In this document: in pieces, positions 35,601 to 46,954 of the stretch
Numbering within the stretch: the stretch's first letter is position 1
Layout of the letters: every line of letters begins with the position of its first letter
Source of the DNA: Mesorhabditis belari
Lineage: Eukaryota > Nematoda > Chromadorea > Rhabditida > Rhabditidae
Length of the DNA: 64,000 nucleotides
Assembly: GCA_958450365.1 (NCBI GenBank)
Contig: CAUEEP010000926.1
Span: 1,101,501 to 1,165,500, forward strand
Direction: 5' to 3'
The notes under the pieces: generated by a model
What the model saw: the letters and a program-made list of their open reading frames with translations, nothing else
Databases searched by the model: none
Told to the model about the DNA's origin: nothing
Position numbers and translations under genes: made by a program

Positions 35601-38600
35601 TACAGTATTTACGATATCACCAAAACTTACGTCCATTGCCAATATTATTGAGGAGAGCCTCGGTGAATCCTGAGATGTAAAGCGCACAACTGAAAACATT
35701 GGCGACAAAGAAAAGCACACCGATCGCTCCACCAAATTCGGGACCAAGCGAGCGAGAGATCATATCTAAAGCAAGTTCTATTGAAAGACCAACTTTTATC
35801 TACTTACAGTACACTCCTCCGCCCTCAATCGCTCCATTTGATGAAATGGCGCATAAAGAAAGAACAGTGAGAAGAACGATACAATAAGCCATCAACAATT
35901 GCATAACGGTCATCAAGAAACCGAGTTGGCCGACAACGAAACCTGAAAAAACATTGAAAATAAAAATGTCCATTTGCATAATATGATAAACAGTAATTGC
36001 TAGGTTGTTAGTTTTAATTTCAATAATATTGTTGGCTCTTGAACGGGTCGTCACGCTTTGAAGGTCGATAATTTTGTTTAGAGATAATATTTTCGTTAAC
36101 TTTTTATATCATTGTACAGAGGACATTTTAGGCTTTCATAATGATACAAAATAGAGATTGATTGGATAATCCAGTTCAAGAAAATCAAAGCCAACTCTGA
36201 GCAAATGTGGCCTATCCGACTCGGGTGTCGTGTCACCTGGTTTGTATGGGAATGAAAAATCCAGTCAAGCTCTATTTTGTATCATTAGAAAGTCTAAAAT
36301 GTCCTCTGTACAATGATATAAAAGGTTAACAAAAATATCGTCTCTAAACAAAGTTATAGGCCTTGAAAGCGACCCGTTCAAAATACCCGGATTTTTTCAA
36401 AATACCCGGATTCTTTCAAAATACCCGGAAACGACGCAAGTGTCATATTGTTCATATGATTAGGGGATGGCCCAATCGGCCTTTGGGCCAGCCCAGGCAA
36501 TTCAAGGCACAGGCTAATAGTAAAACCGACCAGAAGCAGTTCCAGGCCTGGCTCCTGGCGGATGAACCCATCGACTTAAACCAGGCTTGCAGTAAAACTT
36601 GACCAGCCAAGACTATTCGCTAATAACATTCCCATCTTCACTCACCCATTCGCATGAAGAGCAAAATGCTGAACATCGAAAGGGCAACCGGGGCGAACAC
36701 TCCGCTTATCGTCGACAATCCGCCCGGTCTCGCCGTTTGTAGGTCCAGACCTAAATTTAGATTTTATCAGGCTATGCTTATTCTTGCTTGTTAGAAGCTG
36801 TTTGTTAAGAATTTTATTCAAAAACAATAAAACTCACTCGGCGATGGTGGCCCAGAGGCGGCGGCGGCGCGACTCCGATTGATCGCATCCTCGTCTGAAA
36901 TTTGTTGCTAAATTTAGCAATAATTTAGCAATAATTTAGCAATTAGATATTAAATTATCCCTTTAATCTATTTGAAATGAAAGATTTATAAGTTGATATA
37001 TCAATCTCTTTATTATATCTGAACCTAGATTTCGGATCCTTTCCCGAGGCTCATTTTCGTTTCCCACGGCTTGATCAACGTTTATATGAATGGAATTGAT
37101 AGCCGTCGAGCCGGGAAAATCATTGCGTATATCCAATTCATCAATCATTTCCATTTTAAGGAAATAAATATAGATAATCAATAATACAGTCAGATAAAAG
37201 AAAAATGCAAATTTTCTTTTCTCAAGAAGGTTAAAACTTTTGCAATTTCAAAAGTCAGCTTTTAAACGCCCCAAAACGCGTATTGCTTTAAGAATTTAAG
37301 AGTATTCAGCTTTCTAATGAAAATCTTTGGCTTATTGACAAGATTTGCAAAATATTCAGCTTAGATAATCGAATGAATCATGGGAGCAAGCTGGGAGTAA
37401 ATGGGAGCAAGCTTAGTAAATGGGAGCAAAGCTTTGAGATGAGTGGAATGGTCAAAGCTTTGATGAAGAAATATTGGAAAGAATAGCGAGAGAACAGGGT
37501 ATAAACAATGTGTCTCTTGAGCTTTTCACTCTCCTCTATTCCCTCAATATTTCTCTCTCTTTTTGGCCAATCGACCCGATATGGGGTGAGTGACATGAAG
37601 GGGAAAGAGAAACGAAAAATTGAATGGAAGTTGGAGGTGTAGATGAGTTGTGTCATTCCATGAGAAGATCAAATCATCAGTTTATTGTTTTCCTTTTGAT
37701 CAGCTGATTTTTGAGGGGGAAAGCCTTGGAAAAGTTTGATTGATTTGATTGGAATGATTGGGGATTTTTGCACAATTGAAATCTTGTACATGATGAGTTT
37801 TTATATTTTCAATATTTTCCCCCATCCCATTCTTGATATTCTTCTCATTTTATACCCCATCAGAACAAATCTTTTCTATTTTCACTCGATTCAAATCGCT
37901 GGACTCAACCGGAAGTGCTCCCGGTTGTTCCCCTCCTAGCAACGATTTTCCCCCCAAAATCTCTCCACAAATCCTTTGAGATTTTTCTGCTCATGTGACC
38001 TCTTTTTAGAATTAGAACAGAACAAGTAGATAGATAATTTATGTGTTACATTGAAGTATAATTGGAGGAATGAATGGTGAAAGCTAAGCGCAAACCCCAA
38101 GTTCAAGATCTGATCAAGCATTAATTCTGAAGAAGAAAGGATACGAACAAATTAAACGATAACAAATTAAACGAATAAATTAAACGAACAAATTAAACGA
38201 ATAAATTAAACGAACAAATTAAACGAACAAATTAAACGAATAAATTAAACAAACAAATTAAACGATAACAAATTAAAGACGATAAAAGAAATCCCAATTT
38301 ACAAATTAGTCCTATCACTAGCTTAATTTAAACCTTAATAAAGTGTATAGATAAAAGAAATTTTGCACAATTTTTGAATTCATAAGTGGCTATAAAATTG
38401 AACCCACAAGTTCTACCAGTTTAAAACTTTAAAACTGGTAGAACTTGTGGACTGGTAGGTAAGAAACTGGTAGAGCTTCTTCCAAAGCAAGAACCTTATA
38501 GTTAGATATTCTTTGTTATCCGTAGGTTAATCTCTATCATTTTTGGTAATGATTTTTATTATCAAAGCCATTGCTAAAGACTTACATTCGAATGGTGGCA

Positions 38601-40428
38601 GCTCATCGGTGGTGGGCTCATTGTAATGGGGATTGTCGAATGAGAGTGGGGAGGACATTGGAAAAGAAATGAAGGGAGAATGATGAGAAGAAGATGGCTT
38701 TAGCTCATCAAGCAGAAGAACGAGAGTCGGTGGAAGAGGTTGGGATCACGTGAAATTGAATGAAGCTTAGACTAGCCGAGTAGTAAATCGATGAAGTCGA
38801 TTTAAACCTTTAGAATATCAAATAAAATATTCAATTGTTGAAGTGAGAATTTGTTTGCGGTAGTTTGATGGCTAAAACTAGAGTAGCTGAATGCTTTGAA
38901 GCTTTAGTATTCAGTATGAAAGAAATATTCAGTACAGAGTTGTACAGAGTAGTGAAAGTTGAAATATGATGAAGAAGAGGCTTGAAACTTTGGTGAGGCT
39001 GAGGGTGAGGCACCGATTTGTGTAGTACAAAGCTGTAGTTGAATATAAGATCTTCTTTAGATCTTCTTTAGATCTTTAGATCTCCTTTAGATCTTCACTG
39101 TTCAATAAATATCATCAGAATATCAAATTGAAATATCAAGAATAAAAATGGAATTGTGAAACGTGATCTGTTTCGGCGCAGGCCTTGAAATTGGGGGTTT
39201 CTGAAGAGTGGCAGAGAATGGAGAGCGGAGAAAAGAGAGAGAGATCAAATGAGTAAGTGACGGGTTTTTTTTTTTCGAGGAGAGGTGCTTTCTTGGCAAA
39301 TATACTCACATATATACAACAAAATGGAGAAAAAGAAGAGGTGTCAGAGTTGAAAAAAAGAAGAAAAATGTGGGTGAGAACGTAAACCCTTTCTTTAAAT
39401 CTCTTCCTCTCTTTCACTTCAATATTTTGAAAGCTTATTTTTACTCTCTTCGCGTGCTTTTTCAAGTTATCAGTTTTTGCTTTTGAAGAAAACTTTCTGC
39501 TTCTTTTCTTGAATCATCTTGAATCCTTGAATCCTAATCTATTCTAGTACTTACAATTAGTTTGTACATCTGGAAATTGAGATTTATTTCATGGCGCTTT
39601 TTTGTTTTACAGATAGCTTTATCAAATGTTAACAGATTTTGATCTTTTTATTGGGTTGGTGAATTGAAAATTGCCGGCTATTGTCATATGCCACAGTTTA
39701 AGCACTTTCTTCAAAAGAAACCCATTTTGGTGTCAATGGAAAAGTTGTAGAGAATCAAAAATAAAGCTTATATCCAAATTTTCAGAATGATTCAAAGGCT
39801 GGTTTTCAAGGAATGCCAAATTTTTACGAATTTTTTTCACAAAACTTGCATTTTAAGCGAAACTACTAAGTGTTTCTTTTTGGAAATTTGGCTATAAGCT
39901 TAATTTTTGATTCTCTACAACTTTTCTATTGACACCAAAATGGATTTCTTTTGAAGAAAGTGCTCAAACTGGGACATCTCCAGTCCTCCATTTTTGAGTC
40001 TCACACACAAACCAAAATCCTACTACGAAAGAGGAATCCGCAAATTGCCTGTAAAATGGGCAGAAGTCGGTCGGCAAAATAATTTGGTCTTCAATTTTCT
40101 TAACTCAACCGAATTTTGTGGTTCTTGATAAACGTTAACGACCTAGCTTTGATAAATTACAGGATTTTCTAGATTAACGCTGTCTCCTTACTTAAAATCA
40201 ACGGCGAGGCGTCAAATTTCGGTTGATTTTGTGAAGGGGTGGCTTGAGTGAGCGGATTGCTTTGCGGAGTCGGATCTTCGAATAGATTGTTCACGATTCC
40301 TAAATGTAGATTTAAAAAAAACTCCTTCTAACTATAAAGTCAATAGATTATTATCTGAAAAGCTTCCCCCACTCACCTCCATAGCTCTGATTGGTGATCG
40401 AATTAAGAGTGATCCTCGGTTCGACCAT
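29655..40428 (-). CDS. SLC12A9-like cation-chloride cotransporter family protein
   Basis: Multi-pass membrane protein closest to SLC12A9 (CIP1). Its substrate is poorly established; lysosomal/endomembrane or plasma membrane location is reported for relatives. 28 common exons, all phases closed, from 36838-36894 and 36646-36750 (first membrane segment, [20 protein letters not shown]) down to 29655-29745 (stop 29657-29655). Three alternative 5' ends give 950, 921 or 940 aa; human is about 914. Family marks: [45 protein letters not shown] followed by [53 protein letters not shown] and the C-terminus [15 protein letters not shown]. The last third is the cytosolic regulatory domain. Introns carry several foldback elements and a 226 bp palindrome. 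The C-terminal motif favours SLC12A9 over NKCC or KCC. Confidence 0.95.
30640..30712 (-). pseudogene. tRNA-like sequence 7, inside an SLC12A9 intron
   Basis: Minus strand: GTGGCGCAGTCAGCAGCGCG (A box) and CCGGGTTCGACTCCCGG (perfect T arm), then a TTTT run. The anticodon region GCTTGTCTACAGCCC forms only a 3-bp stem. Same family as 18078-18156. Confidence 0.5.
31043..31314. mobile_element. MITE, family C, copy 1 (272 bp)
   Basis: Terminal inverted repeats CTACCGTAAATACTGTAATA ... ending in the reverse complement, with a C-run/G-run extending each arm. The interior has TAGCTGAAATTCAGGGCTA. It lies in an SLC12A9 intron; other copies are at 35378-35618 and 52160-52437. Confidence 0.9.
31547..31772. 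repeat. 226-bp near-perfect palindrome without a loop
   Basis: CTTTGCGATGATTTACAATT at the left end is matched by its reverse complement at the right end; the centre is TTATCTAGATAA at 31659/31660. I see one mismatch along about 113-bp arms. It lies in an SLC12A9 intron (31495-32183). Confidence 0.95.
33176..33241. repeat. small foldback in SLC12A9 intron
   Basis: AGTAATATATAGCTTTTC next to GAAAAGCTATATATTAC, then a further direct copy of AAAGTAATATATAGCTTTT. Confidence 0.8.
35378..35618. mobile_element. MITE, family C, copy 2 (opposite orientation)
   Basis: Shares ATCAAAAAATAGCTGAAATT, GCGCGCTTAGGTATC and TACAGTATTTACG words with copy 1, inverted. Ends are more diverged. SLC12A9 intron. 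Confidence 0.85.
36038..36381. mobile_element. foldback element, family B, copy 2
   Basis: Ends CTTGAACGGGTCG ... CGACCCGTTCAA; internal TTGTACAGAGGACATTTTAG is matched in inverted order by CTAAAATGTCCTCTGTACAA. Related to 28933-29317. Three copies of TTCAAAATACCCGGA follow at 36376-36430. Confidence 0.85.
37025..37154 (-). other. SLC12A9-like gene, alternative first exon C
   Basis: The ATG at 37154 starts [18 protein letters not shown], 43 codons ending in phase 1 at a GTTCAG donor (37024-37019). It could splice to 36838-36894 just as forms A and B do. Confidence 0.75.
38155..38276 (+). repeat. 12-13 bp AT-rich tandem repeat
   Basis: About nine copies of AAATTAAACGAAC with AAATTAAACGAAT variants, in the SLC12A9 intron between alternative first exons B and C. 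Confidence 0.9.
38404..38455. repeat. short hairpin
   Basis: ACAAGTTCTACCAGTTT pairs with AAACTGGTAGAACTTGT across a loop of about 10 nt. Confidence 0.85.
38586..38658 (-). other. SLC12A9-like gene, alternative first exon B
   Basis: The ATG at 38658 starts [20 protein letters not shown]; the exon ends in phase 1 at a GTAAG donor (38585-38581). No splice acceptor lies just upstream, which fits a separate promoter rather than an internal exon. Confidence 0.75.
39680..39980. mobile_element. foldback element, family D
   Basis: Arms of about 85 bp: GCACTTTCTTCAAAAGAAAC and GGTGTCAATGGAAAAGTTGT on the left, matched by ACAACTTTTCTATTGACACC and GAAGAAAGTGC on the right. No ORF. Between SLC12A9 first exons A and B. 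Confidence 0.85.
40192..40428 (-). other. SLC12A9-like gene, alternative first exons A (exons A1 and A2)
   Basis: Exons 40377-40428 (start [17 protein letters not shown]) and 40192-40299 (continuing [15 protein letters not shown]) give a 53-residue polar N-terminus ending in phase 1. A TTTTCTCTAG acceptor at 40443, 14 nt before the ATG, is a likely trans-splice site. This is the longest isoform. Confidence 0.8.
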
Positions 40429-40785
40429 TCGAGAATCGATTTCTAGAGAAAAGTATACGTATAAAAGAATTTAATAGATAAGAAATATCAGAAATATCTG
40501 CAGTATTAAAAGGTTTTCAAATAGATTTGAAGCTTTTTGATTGGAGATTCATTTTCATTGATTTTCATTGATTGGTGTATGCATGGACTGGACGATGAAA
40601 AATGTTGCGAAAAAGGAATTTTTGAGTGGCGGAGGTAAGATTGACAAGTGTAGGCCTGTGATGCATGTCAAGCTCGTTTTCACTTGATTAACGTCTTTAA
40701 ACTTTGCATTCTGATCAACCTGTTCCACCAACATCACTTTGATGTAACATTATATCGGATAGAAACACTGCTATCAGGCTTGCTA

Positions 40786-41082
40786 CAGTGCGCGTCAAAA
40801 TGCTAGGTTCACCCGATTTCTCAAAAACTATCAAGGAAAATTAAAATCCATATTTGTAGATGAATTTTAATTTGATTCTTGATAAATATTCAATAGTTTA
40901 AAAAAGTTTTTATCGGTAAAATCGGTAATTTATCGGTAAAATTTATGAGTATTTTGGAAAAACTCAAAAATTGAGGTAAAAACCGGTAAAAACCGTCAAA
41001 ATGATAGGTCCACCACTTTATGCGCTTAATGCCTTGATAGTTTTTAAGAAATTGGGTGGACCTATCATTTTGACGCGCACTG
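40786..41082. mobile_element. TA-flanked MITE (297 bp)
   Basis: Ends CAGTGCGCGTCAAAATG ... CATTTTGACGCGCACTG with TA on both sides (40784-40785, 41083-41084). Arms continue for about 50 bp. No transposase. The TA duplication and CAGT start fit a Tc1/mariner-mobilised element. Confidence 0.93.
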
Positions 41083-41096
41083 TATCTATTCTAATA

Positions 41097-41611
41097 GGTT
41101 GATGCATAAGTCTTTTCGTTTTTTTCGTACTTCTGTTAAAAAGTAACAGATTCACCAATTAATCTATAGTTTGCTCTATAAAAAAAGTGTTTTTTTGTTC
41201 AATTTGCATCTTTTTAAATGAATTTCGGTTGACTTTCAAGCAAATTCGAGAGTGAAAAACGCCTTTTTCGTAAAAATCTATAAAAAACTCTACGGAAAAA
41301 TTGGCTGAATGAATTTCTCTGAAATTTTGGCGAAATATCAAACGTTTTTTTTCTCTATCTTTTATCTATTGACACGAAGATAGGTTTTCTTTAGCTAAGG
41401 TGTCTAAACCGCATCATCGAGTTAGCCCTTTTTGACTACCCGACTTCATACTCTCAAGAAAATCCAGGCATTAAATATTTTTAAACCCGTTTTAATGTTA
41501 TTTTGCAGAAAAATAATTGGTTTTTCTAATGAAATCAACCGTAGTTTAATTGGTGCATTTGTTGGCTTGAAACGACAGACGAAAAGGAACAAAAAGACTT
41601 ATGCATCAACC
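41097..41611. mobile_element. mariner-derived element, decayed (515 bp)
   Basis: Ends GGTTGATGCATAAGTCTTTT ... AAGACTTATGCATCAACC, flanked by TA (41095-41096, 41612-41613). The ends resemble mariner GGTTGNTNNATAAGT termini. No transposase reading frame remains. It starts 14 bp after the previous element. Confidence 0.88.
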
Positions 41612-41994
41612 TAATAGTATTTATAATTAGTTCTGTATCTATTCTAGTACTTACAATTAGTTTGTAAATCTGGAAATTGAGATTTATTTCATGGCGCTTT
41701 TTTGTTTTACTTATAGCTTTATCAAATGTAAACAGATTTTGATCTTTTTTTTTGTATCAATCGACGCAGAATTGGATTGAGAATAAAATTCTGAATATTC
41801 TGAATCGATTCTGAATATTCTGAATATTTTTTTTTTTTTTTAAATACCGACTGGGGCTACCAGTGGTGAATTTATCGCATACACGAAATATATCAATCAC
41901 AATACAACGACACACACAATACTAGGCTATATCTTAACTTAACCCACGTCATGACAGACGGCTCCCTAACCCTAAGCTCAATGGGGAACTATAA

Positions 41995-42177
41995 AAAAAA
42001 AAATAAAAAAAAAAAAAAAAAAAAAAAATTTTTTTTTTTAATTTTTTTAAATTAAAAAAAAAAAAAAATTTTTTTTTTTTTTTTTTAAAAAAAAATAAAA
42101 ATTTTAATTTTTTTTTTTTTTTAAAAAATTTTTTTTTAATATTTTTTTTAAAAAAAAAAAAAAAAATAAAAAATAGC
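41995..42177. repeat. poly-A / poly-T block
   Basis: About 180 bp of alternating A and T homopolymers, inside a foldback whose arms are about 41700-41830 and 42390-42502. Confidence 0.85.
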
Positions 42178-42311
42178 TTTTTTGGTGGTGAAGGGAAGAT
42201 GACGATGAAGGAGTGGCTTGTCACTTTAAAGAACTGGGGCCACAACCACCAGACTGCCCTCCAGAAAACCTCTCAACCCGAAGGGAAAGGAAATCCGAAG
42301 GGGGTGACCAT

Positions 42312-42384
42312 GTCGCATGTGGGGTTCGAACCCTCGACCTTCCGATTAAGATAAAAGACACTTAACCAGTCAGCCACACGTGCT
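42312..42384 (-). pseudogene. tRNA-like sequence 8
   Basis: Minus strand: GTGTGGCTGACTGGTTAAGTG (A box), GAGGGTTCGAACCCC (B box). The anticodon region TCTTTTATCTTAATCGG does not form a 5-bp stem. Confidence 0.4.
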
Positions 42385-42832
42385 CTATATTCTAAATCTA
42401 TTCTGAATATTCTGAATCGATTCAGAATAAAATTCTGCGTTGATTCAACTAAAAAATATCTAAATCTGTTCACATTTGACAAAGTTATAAGAAAAACAAA
42501 AAAGTATACGTATAAAAGAATTTAATAGATAAGAAATATTTGTAATATTAAAAAGTTTTCAAATAGATTTGAAGCTTTTTGATTGGAGATGATTGGTGTA
42601 TGCATGACTGGACGATGAAAAACGTTCGATCATTCGCATAAATCAAAAGAGAAGTCGAGCAAAAAAAAAGGATTCTCTTTTCTCGGCAAGAATGTTTTTG
42701 TTTTAAAGAAAACAAATTCGCAATCGATTTTGACGAAATCGATTTTCTGATATGACGAAAAAGTGTTTTGTTTGAGTTTTTTGAAAATTTACACACCTAA
42801 CGACACTAACACTAATGTTTGTCACTTGTAAT

Positions 42833-43078
42833 ATAGGCTGGCTCTACTCAAAAATAGCTCTACTCAACTCTACTGGCTCTACTCTACTGGCTCTACTCTA
42901 CTGGCTCTACTGTACTCTACTGGCTCTACTCTACTGGCTCTACTCAAAAATAGCTCTACTCAAAAATAGCTCTACTCAAAAATAGCTCTACTCAACTCTA
43001 CTGGCTCTACTCAAAAATAGCTCTACTCAAAAATAGCTCTACTCAACTCTACTGGCTCTACTCAAAAATAGAACTCTA
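42833..43078 (+). repeat. GGCTCTACT-type minisatellite
   Basis: Mixed copies of TGGCTCTACTCTAC and AAAAATAGCTCTACTC units. Confidence 0.9.
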
Positions 43079-44534
43079 TCTTTTTAGCATTCAAAACAAT
43101 CGAAAAAGTTCGAATCTTTGATAAATAACTGTAAAAATTGTAAAACATATTTGCTTAGATGTTTGAAGGCAAGACAAATAACTGTAGAAGTATTAAAGGA
43201 TCAAATAAACAAAATAAAATGTAGAAGCATCAAATAGACAACATAAAATGTAAAAGCATCAAATACACAACAAAATAGTTGAGTCATGATAGAGCAATTA
43301 AATCAAAATATAAAATTATTGAGTAATACTTTGCTAGTAAACTTTGCTAGAAAAAGTAAACCCATTGAGGTCAAGTATGATCACAAAAAGAATAAATCGA
43401 TAGGGTTACAGTGAGTGAAAAGGAGACAAAAAAAGGGGGTTGATGGGTGGGTAAGAGAAAGAGAAGATGAGGAGGTGGAGGGTCAGACTGGATTGTACGG
43501 GTCAACCCCTTGTCTTCATCCATTTTCGGCCTCCTACAAGAAAGGGGATCTCTTGGTGCTCTTTCGCCCCTTTTCTTCCACTCAATCTTCCGCCTCTATA
43601 CACATTGGGACTGGTGGTGGAGATCTTTTCCTTTTCTTCTCATCCTTTTCTTCTCTCTAATCTCTCTCAAAAGTGACTCCTTTCTTGTCGATCTTAATCC
43701 CTCATAGTTGACTTTCTATGTCTATCACTTCAATGTCTCTTCACCAAATTGTTGTTCACTTGGTCGATCAACATTTGTACTCGCTTTGTTACCCGGTACC
43801 CGGTACCCGGTCACCCGTTTCTTCTTTTACTCGATTGTTAGTACCGCAGTACATAGAACAGTATGATGTATACTGTTCGATGAATGGTTTCTATTTTTGT
43901 TATTGTTTTGTTATTGTTTTGTTTGGTTTGTTATTGTTTTGTTATTGTTTTGTTATTTTTTGTTTTTTTTTTGTTATTGGTTTTAAACATTTGCTGATAG
44001 CTCTCAGTCTCAGTCTCAGTCTTATAGCTAAATAAATTCTAATTTGACACTTGTTTTAATTGAAATTTTGATTTCTTAGAAAACGTTTTCTTAGAAAACC
44101 TCTTTCCACTAACCTACCAAAATTACTTTCAGATTTCTCCAAAGATGAAACAAAAATTTGGCTGAGATAACTCTCAGCCAGTCAGTCAGTCTCTTTTTCC
44201 ATACAGCTAGAAGATATTTCTAGGTAGTTCTAAAGACTGTTTTGTTATGAATAGCTCAAATTATTTGTGAGCTATCATTGACAAGACTCTTTCTTCGATC
44301 AACCGGATCAATGGCCTTGGGGCCCTTCCCTTCCCCCTCGCCATCTGTCGATCGATTGCCCATCCAATTTTCTCTCTTTCTCTATGCCTCTCTTTTCTCA
44401 TTTTCTTATTTTCTCTCAATTTCCCACCTGGATATTGCTTCGTTTCTTTTGTAAACTATTTTCTTTTATCAATCTTAGTTTATATTACAGTTTATATTAC
44501 AAATTTTTTTATCGTTATTATCATTAGTATTTTT

Positions 44535-44792
44535 TTAAAGTTAAAGCTTTAAGGAATCTAAGCATCACTTTGGCATTCATAGATCAAATTCTATTTGCCT
44601 TAAAGTTAAAGCTTTAAGGAATCTAAGCATCACTTTGGCATTCTATCAAATTCTATTTGCCTTAAAATTAAAGCTTTAAGGAATCTAAGCATCACTTTGG
44701 CATTCTATCAAATTCTATTTGCCTTAAAATTAAAGCTTTAAGGAATCTAAGCATCACTTTGGCATTCATAGATCAAATTCTATTTGCCTTAG
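44535..44792 (+). repeat. ~64-bp tandem repeat, 4 copies
   Basis: The unit contains TTAAAGCTTTAAGGAATCTA and ATCAAATTCTATTTGCCTTA. Outer copies keep a CATAGATC insertion that the inner copies lack. Confidence 0.93.
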
Positions 44793-45607
44793 AAAACCAA
44801 AAAATTATTCACGTTTTAGAAAATTCAGTTTTAGAAAAACTTATTCGCTCAAATTCAGTTCTTGGATGAGAGCCTTTGTTCTCATTACCAATGGAAAATG
44901 ACTGACTGAAAAATTCGTAAACCATTTCATTTCGTACTTGATTCAAGAATAATTCTCATTCTAGGTCTTAATTGAAGTGACTTTTTCACAGCTTCAACTT
45001 TGACACTAATACTTAGCTGTATAGTTTTGGATGTAGAAGGGAAAGCTCTCCCTTCTCACACTTCGAGAATCGATATGAGTGCACTAGCTCGCTCTTTCCC
45101 TTCTCTTCTTTGCTTTCCATTCATTTCCTCTCCAATTTCTCTTCTTTTTCAAGAAATCTTCTATTCCCCACGTGCCTTCTATTGCTCAATATTTGTTTCT
45201 TGTCACACTTATTTTTCTTCCACAATAATAACATGGTTTTTTGAATTGTGTTTCTCACTCGCACCTGATTTAGAAAGATTAGATCATTTGGGAACGCGAG
45301 TTTTAATGCTTTTAATGAGTAATTCAAGAACAAGATTGTTCGGATAGTTATTGCAACTGTTAGCTGTTTATTTAGCTTTAGTTGGCTTTGTTATAATTTT
45401 CACTATCAATGAACTCTCAAAAGAGTGGCTAAGAATTGACCGTAATCTTTGATTTGTTAGATTGTAGATAATGTAAATCTTATTGTCCTTTTAAAGTTGT
45501 TAGCTTGGCTTTAGGTGGTACATAGACTTGATTGACATTTTACAACTGAAAATGAAGCTAAATGAAGTCAGAGAACATTCGCTACGAAAACACTGTACAT
45601 TGTGATT

Positions 45608-46046
45608 AGAGTGTGTTCCTCACGAGTAAATCGCTCGAGTAAAGTTTACATGAGTAATTTCTACTCGATTTACCGACGTTTTTTTTTGGTCGAGTCACTA
45701 CAAATAATCCTCTTTACACGTCGAGTAAATTGAATATCTTTAGATATGAAAGGGAATCTCCACCAAATTAGTTAACAAGCTGAATATCTTTACATTTGAA
45801 GGGAATTCGCCATGAAATAATTTAAACAGCTGAATATCTTTACATTTGAAAAGAAATCTCCACCAAATTATTTAAACGGCTGAATATCTTTAAAAGGAGT
45901 CGTATATAACGCGGCGCTCGTCATTTCTCCGCCAATTTTTTTATTTTTTTTCAATAATTTTCGCTGAAGTACTTTCGCTGAAGAGGTAATTTTTCCCAAA
46001 TGTGTTTTTTAAAAAAAAAACGCATCACTCGTGAGGAACACACTCT
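45608..46046. mobile_element. MITE (439 bp) with internal ~49-bp tandem repeats
   Basis: Ends AGAGTGTGTTCCTCACGAGT ... its reverse complement at 46027-46046. The interior 45731-45895 has about four copies of a unit containing GCTGAATATCTTTACATTTG. No ORF. Confidence 0.88.
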
Positions 46047-46954
46047 AATTGTAAACCTGGTTCAACCAATACCCATTCAAAAAACCCAGTGAAATGTGGT
46101 GTGGTCATTGAAATAGTGGACCTCTTTGCACACAAATAAAGAGACAGATCCCAGGTGGCTGCCCATCGACCAATCTTTTTTTCCTTTCCCCCCTTGTGTG
46201 CACATCGATGCATAGAGGAGGCTATTTGTCGTGCCCTCTCCTGTCTCCGATCACTCCTCCCATCCTCCACCCCGAATTGGATTCTCATGTCGGTCAGCTG
46301 ACAGAGTCACCAATCTTTCCCCCTCCTCTTTCCATCCGTTTCCTTTTGTATCTCAAGTTTTCTCATTTTTTTTGACCAGATCTCTAGACCTCTCGTGTCC
46401 CCTTTCCCCCACATCCAGCTGTGTGACTTTGAAATTAGAGACAAAGACGATCTTTCTATACACAAGGTCAGCTCTGTATTCGAATTTAGTCTACCGTATT
46501 CTTTTCCACTATGTCACCCACTGTCGGCAATTTGAGCGAGAGCTTGTGGTAAATTTTTGAATCAAGAATTATTTGATCAGTTCTGGGTTTTAAAAGTTCT
46601 AGTCTTTGAAAGATCTTTGAAAGATCTTCGAAATTTCTCCATCGGAACACCCTCTTCAGCACTAGTGAAGCCAATTATTACAGTTATTTTTCTTTTCCTT
46701 GACAAATGAGGAATTTCTCTCAATCTCTCAGATAACCGGCTTTTACAGAAACTTTGTATTTGAATTTGAATTTGAATTCTCTTTTGAATTTGAATTTGAA
46801 TTTCGAATCATAGAATTCTCGGCGTTTTATGAGAGTATTGAAAAGTTTGATTTAATTCTAGAATAAAGTCATAAACGAGTTTGGATAAAGTTGATGTTTA
46901 CTATAGATTCAAAATACTGTAATTACTGTAAGTCAAGTACTGTACTTCTTGAGC

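Larger units (their letters stand above)
39541..42625. repeat. segmental duplication flanking the elements
   Basis: 39541-39660 and 41638-41757 share AGTACTTACAATTAGTTTGT and following bases. 40452-40610 and 42505-42625 share GTATACGTATAAAAGAATTT and following bases. The second copy lacks the SLC12A9 first exons; part of its left edge (41700-41745) is also repeated in inverted form at 42462-42502. Confidence 0.8.

Noticed and set aside
29655..40428. Assignment to NKCC1/KCC rather than SLC12A9
   Set aside because: The C-terminus [12 protein letters not shown], the [15 protein letters not shown] core and the [16 protein letters not shown] segment fit the SLC12A9 branch better.
41949..42245. 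98-aa Lys/Phe-rich ORF
   Set aside because: Made of the A/T homopolymer block, possibly an artefact.
43415..44035. ORFs of 65-105 aa upstream of TRIM-NHL
   Set aside because: Overlap in several frames, low complexity (TTATTGTTTTG runs, CAGTCT runs), no recognisable family.
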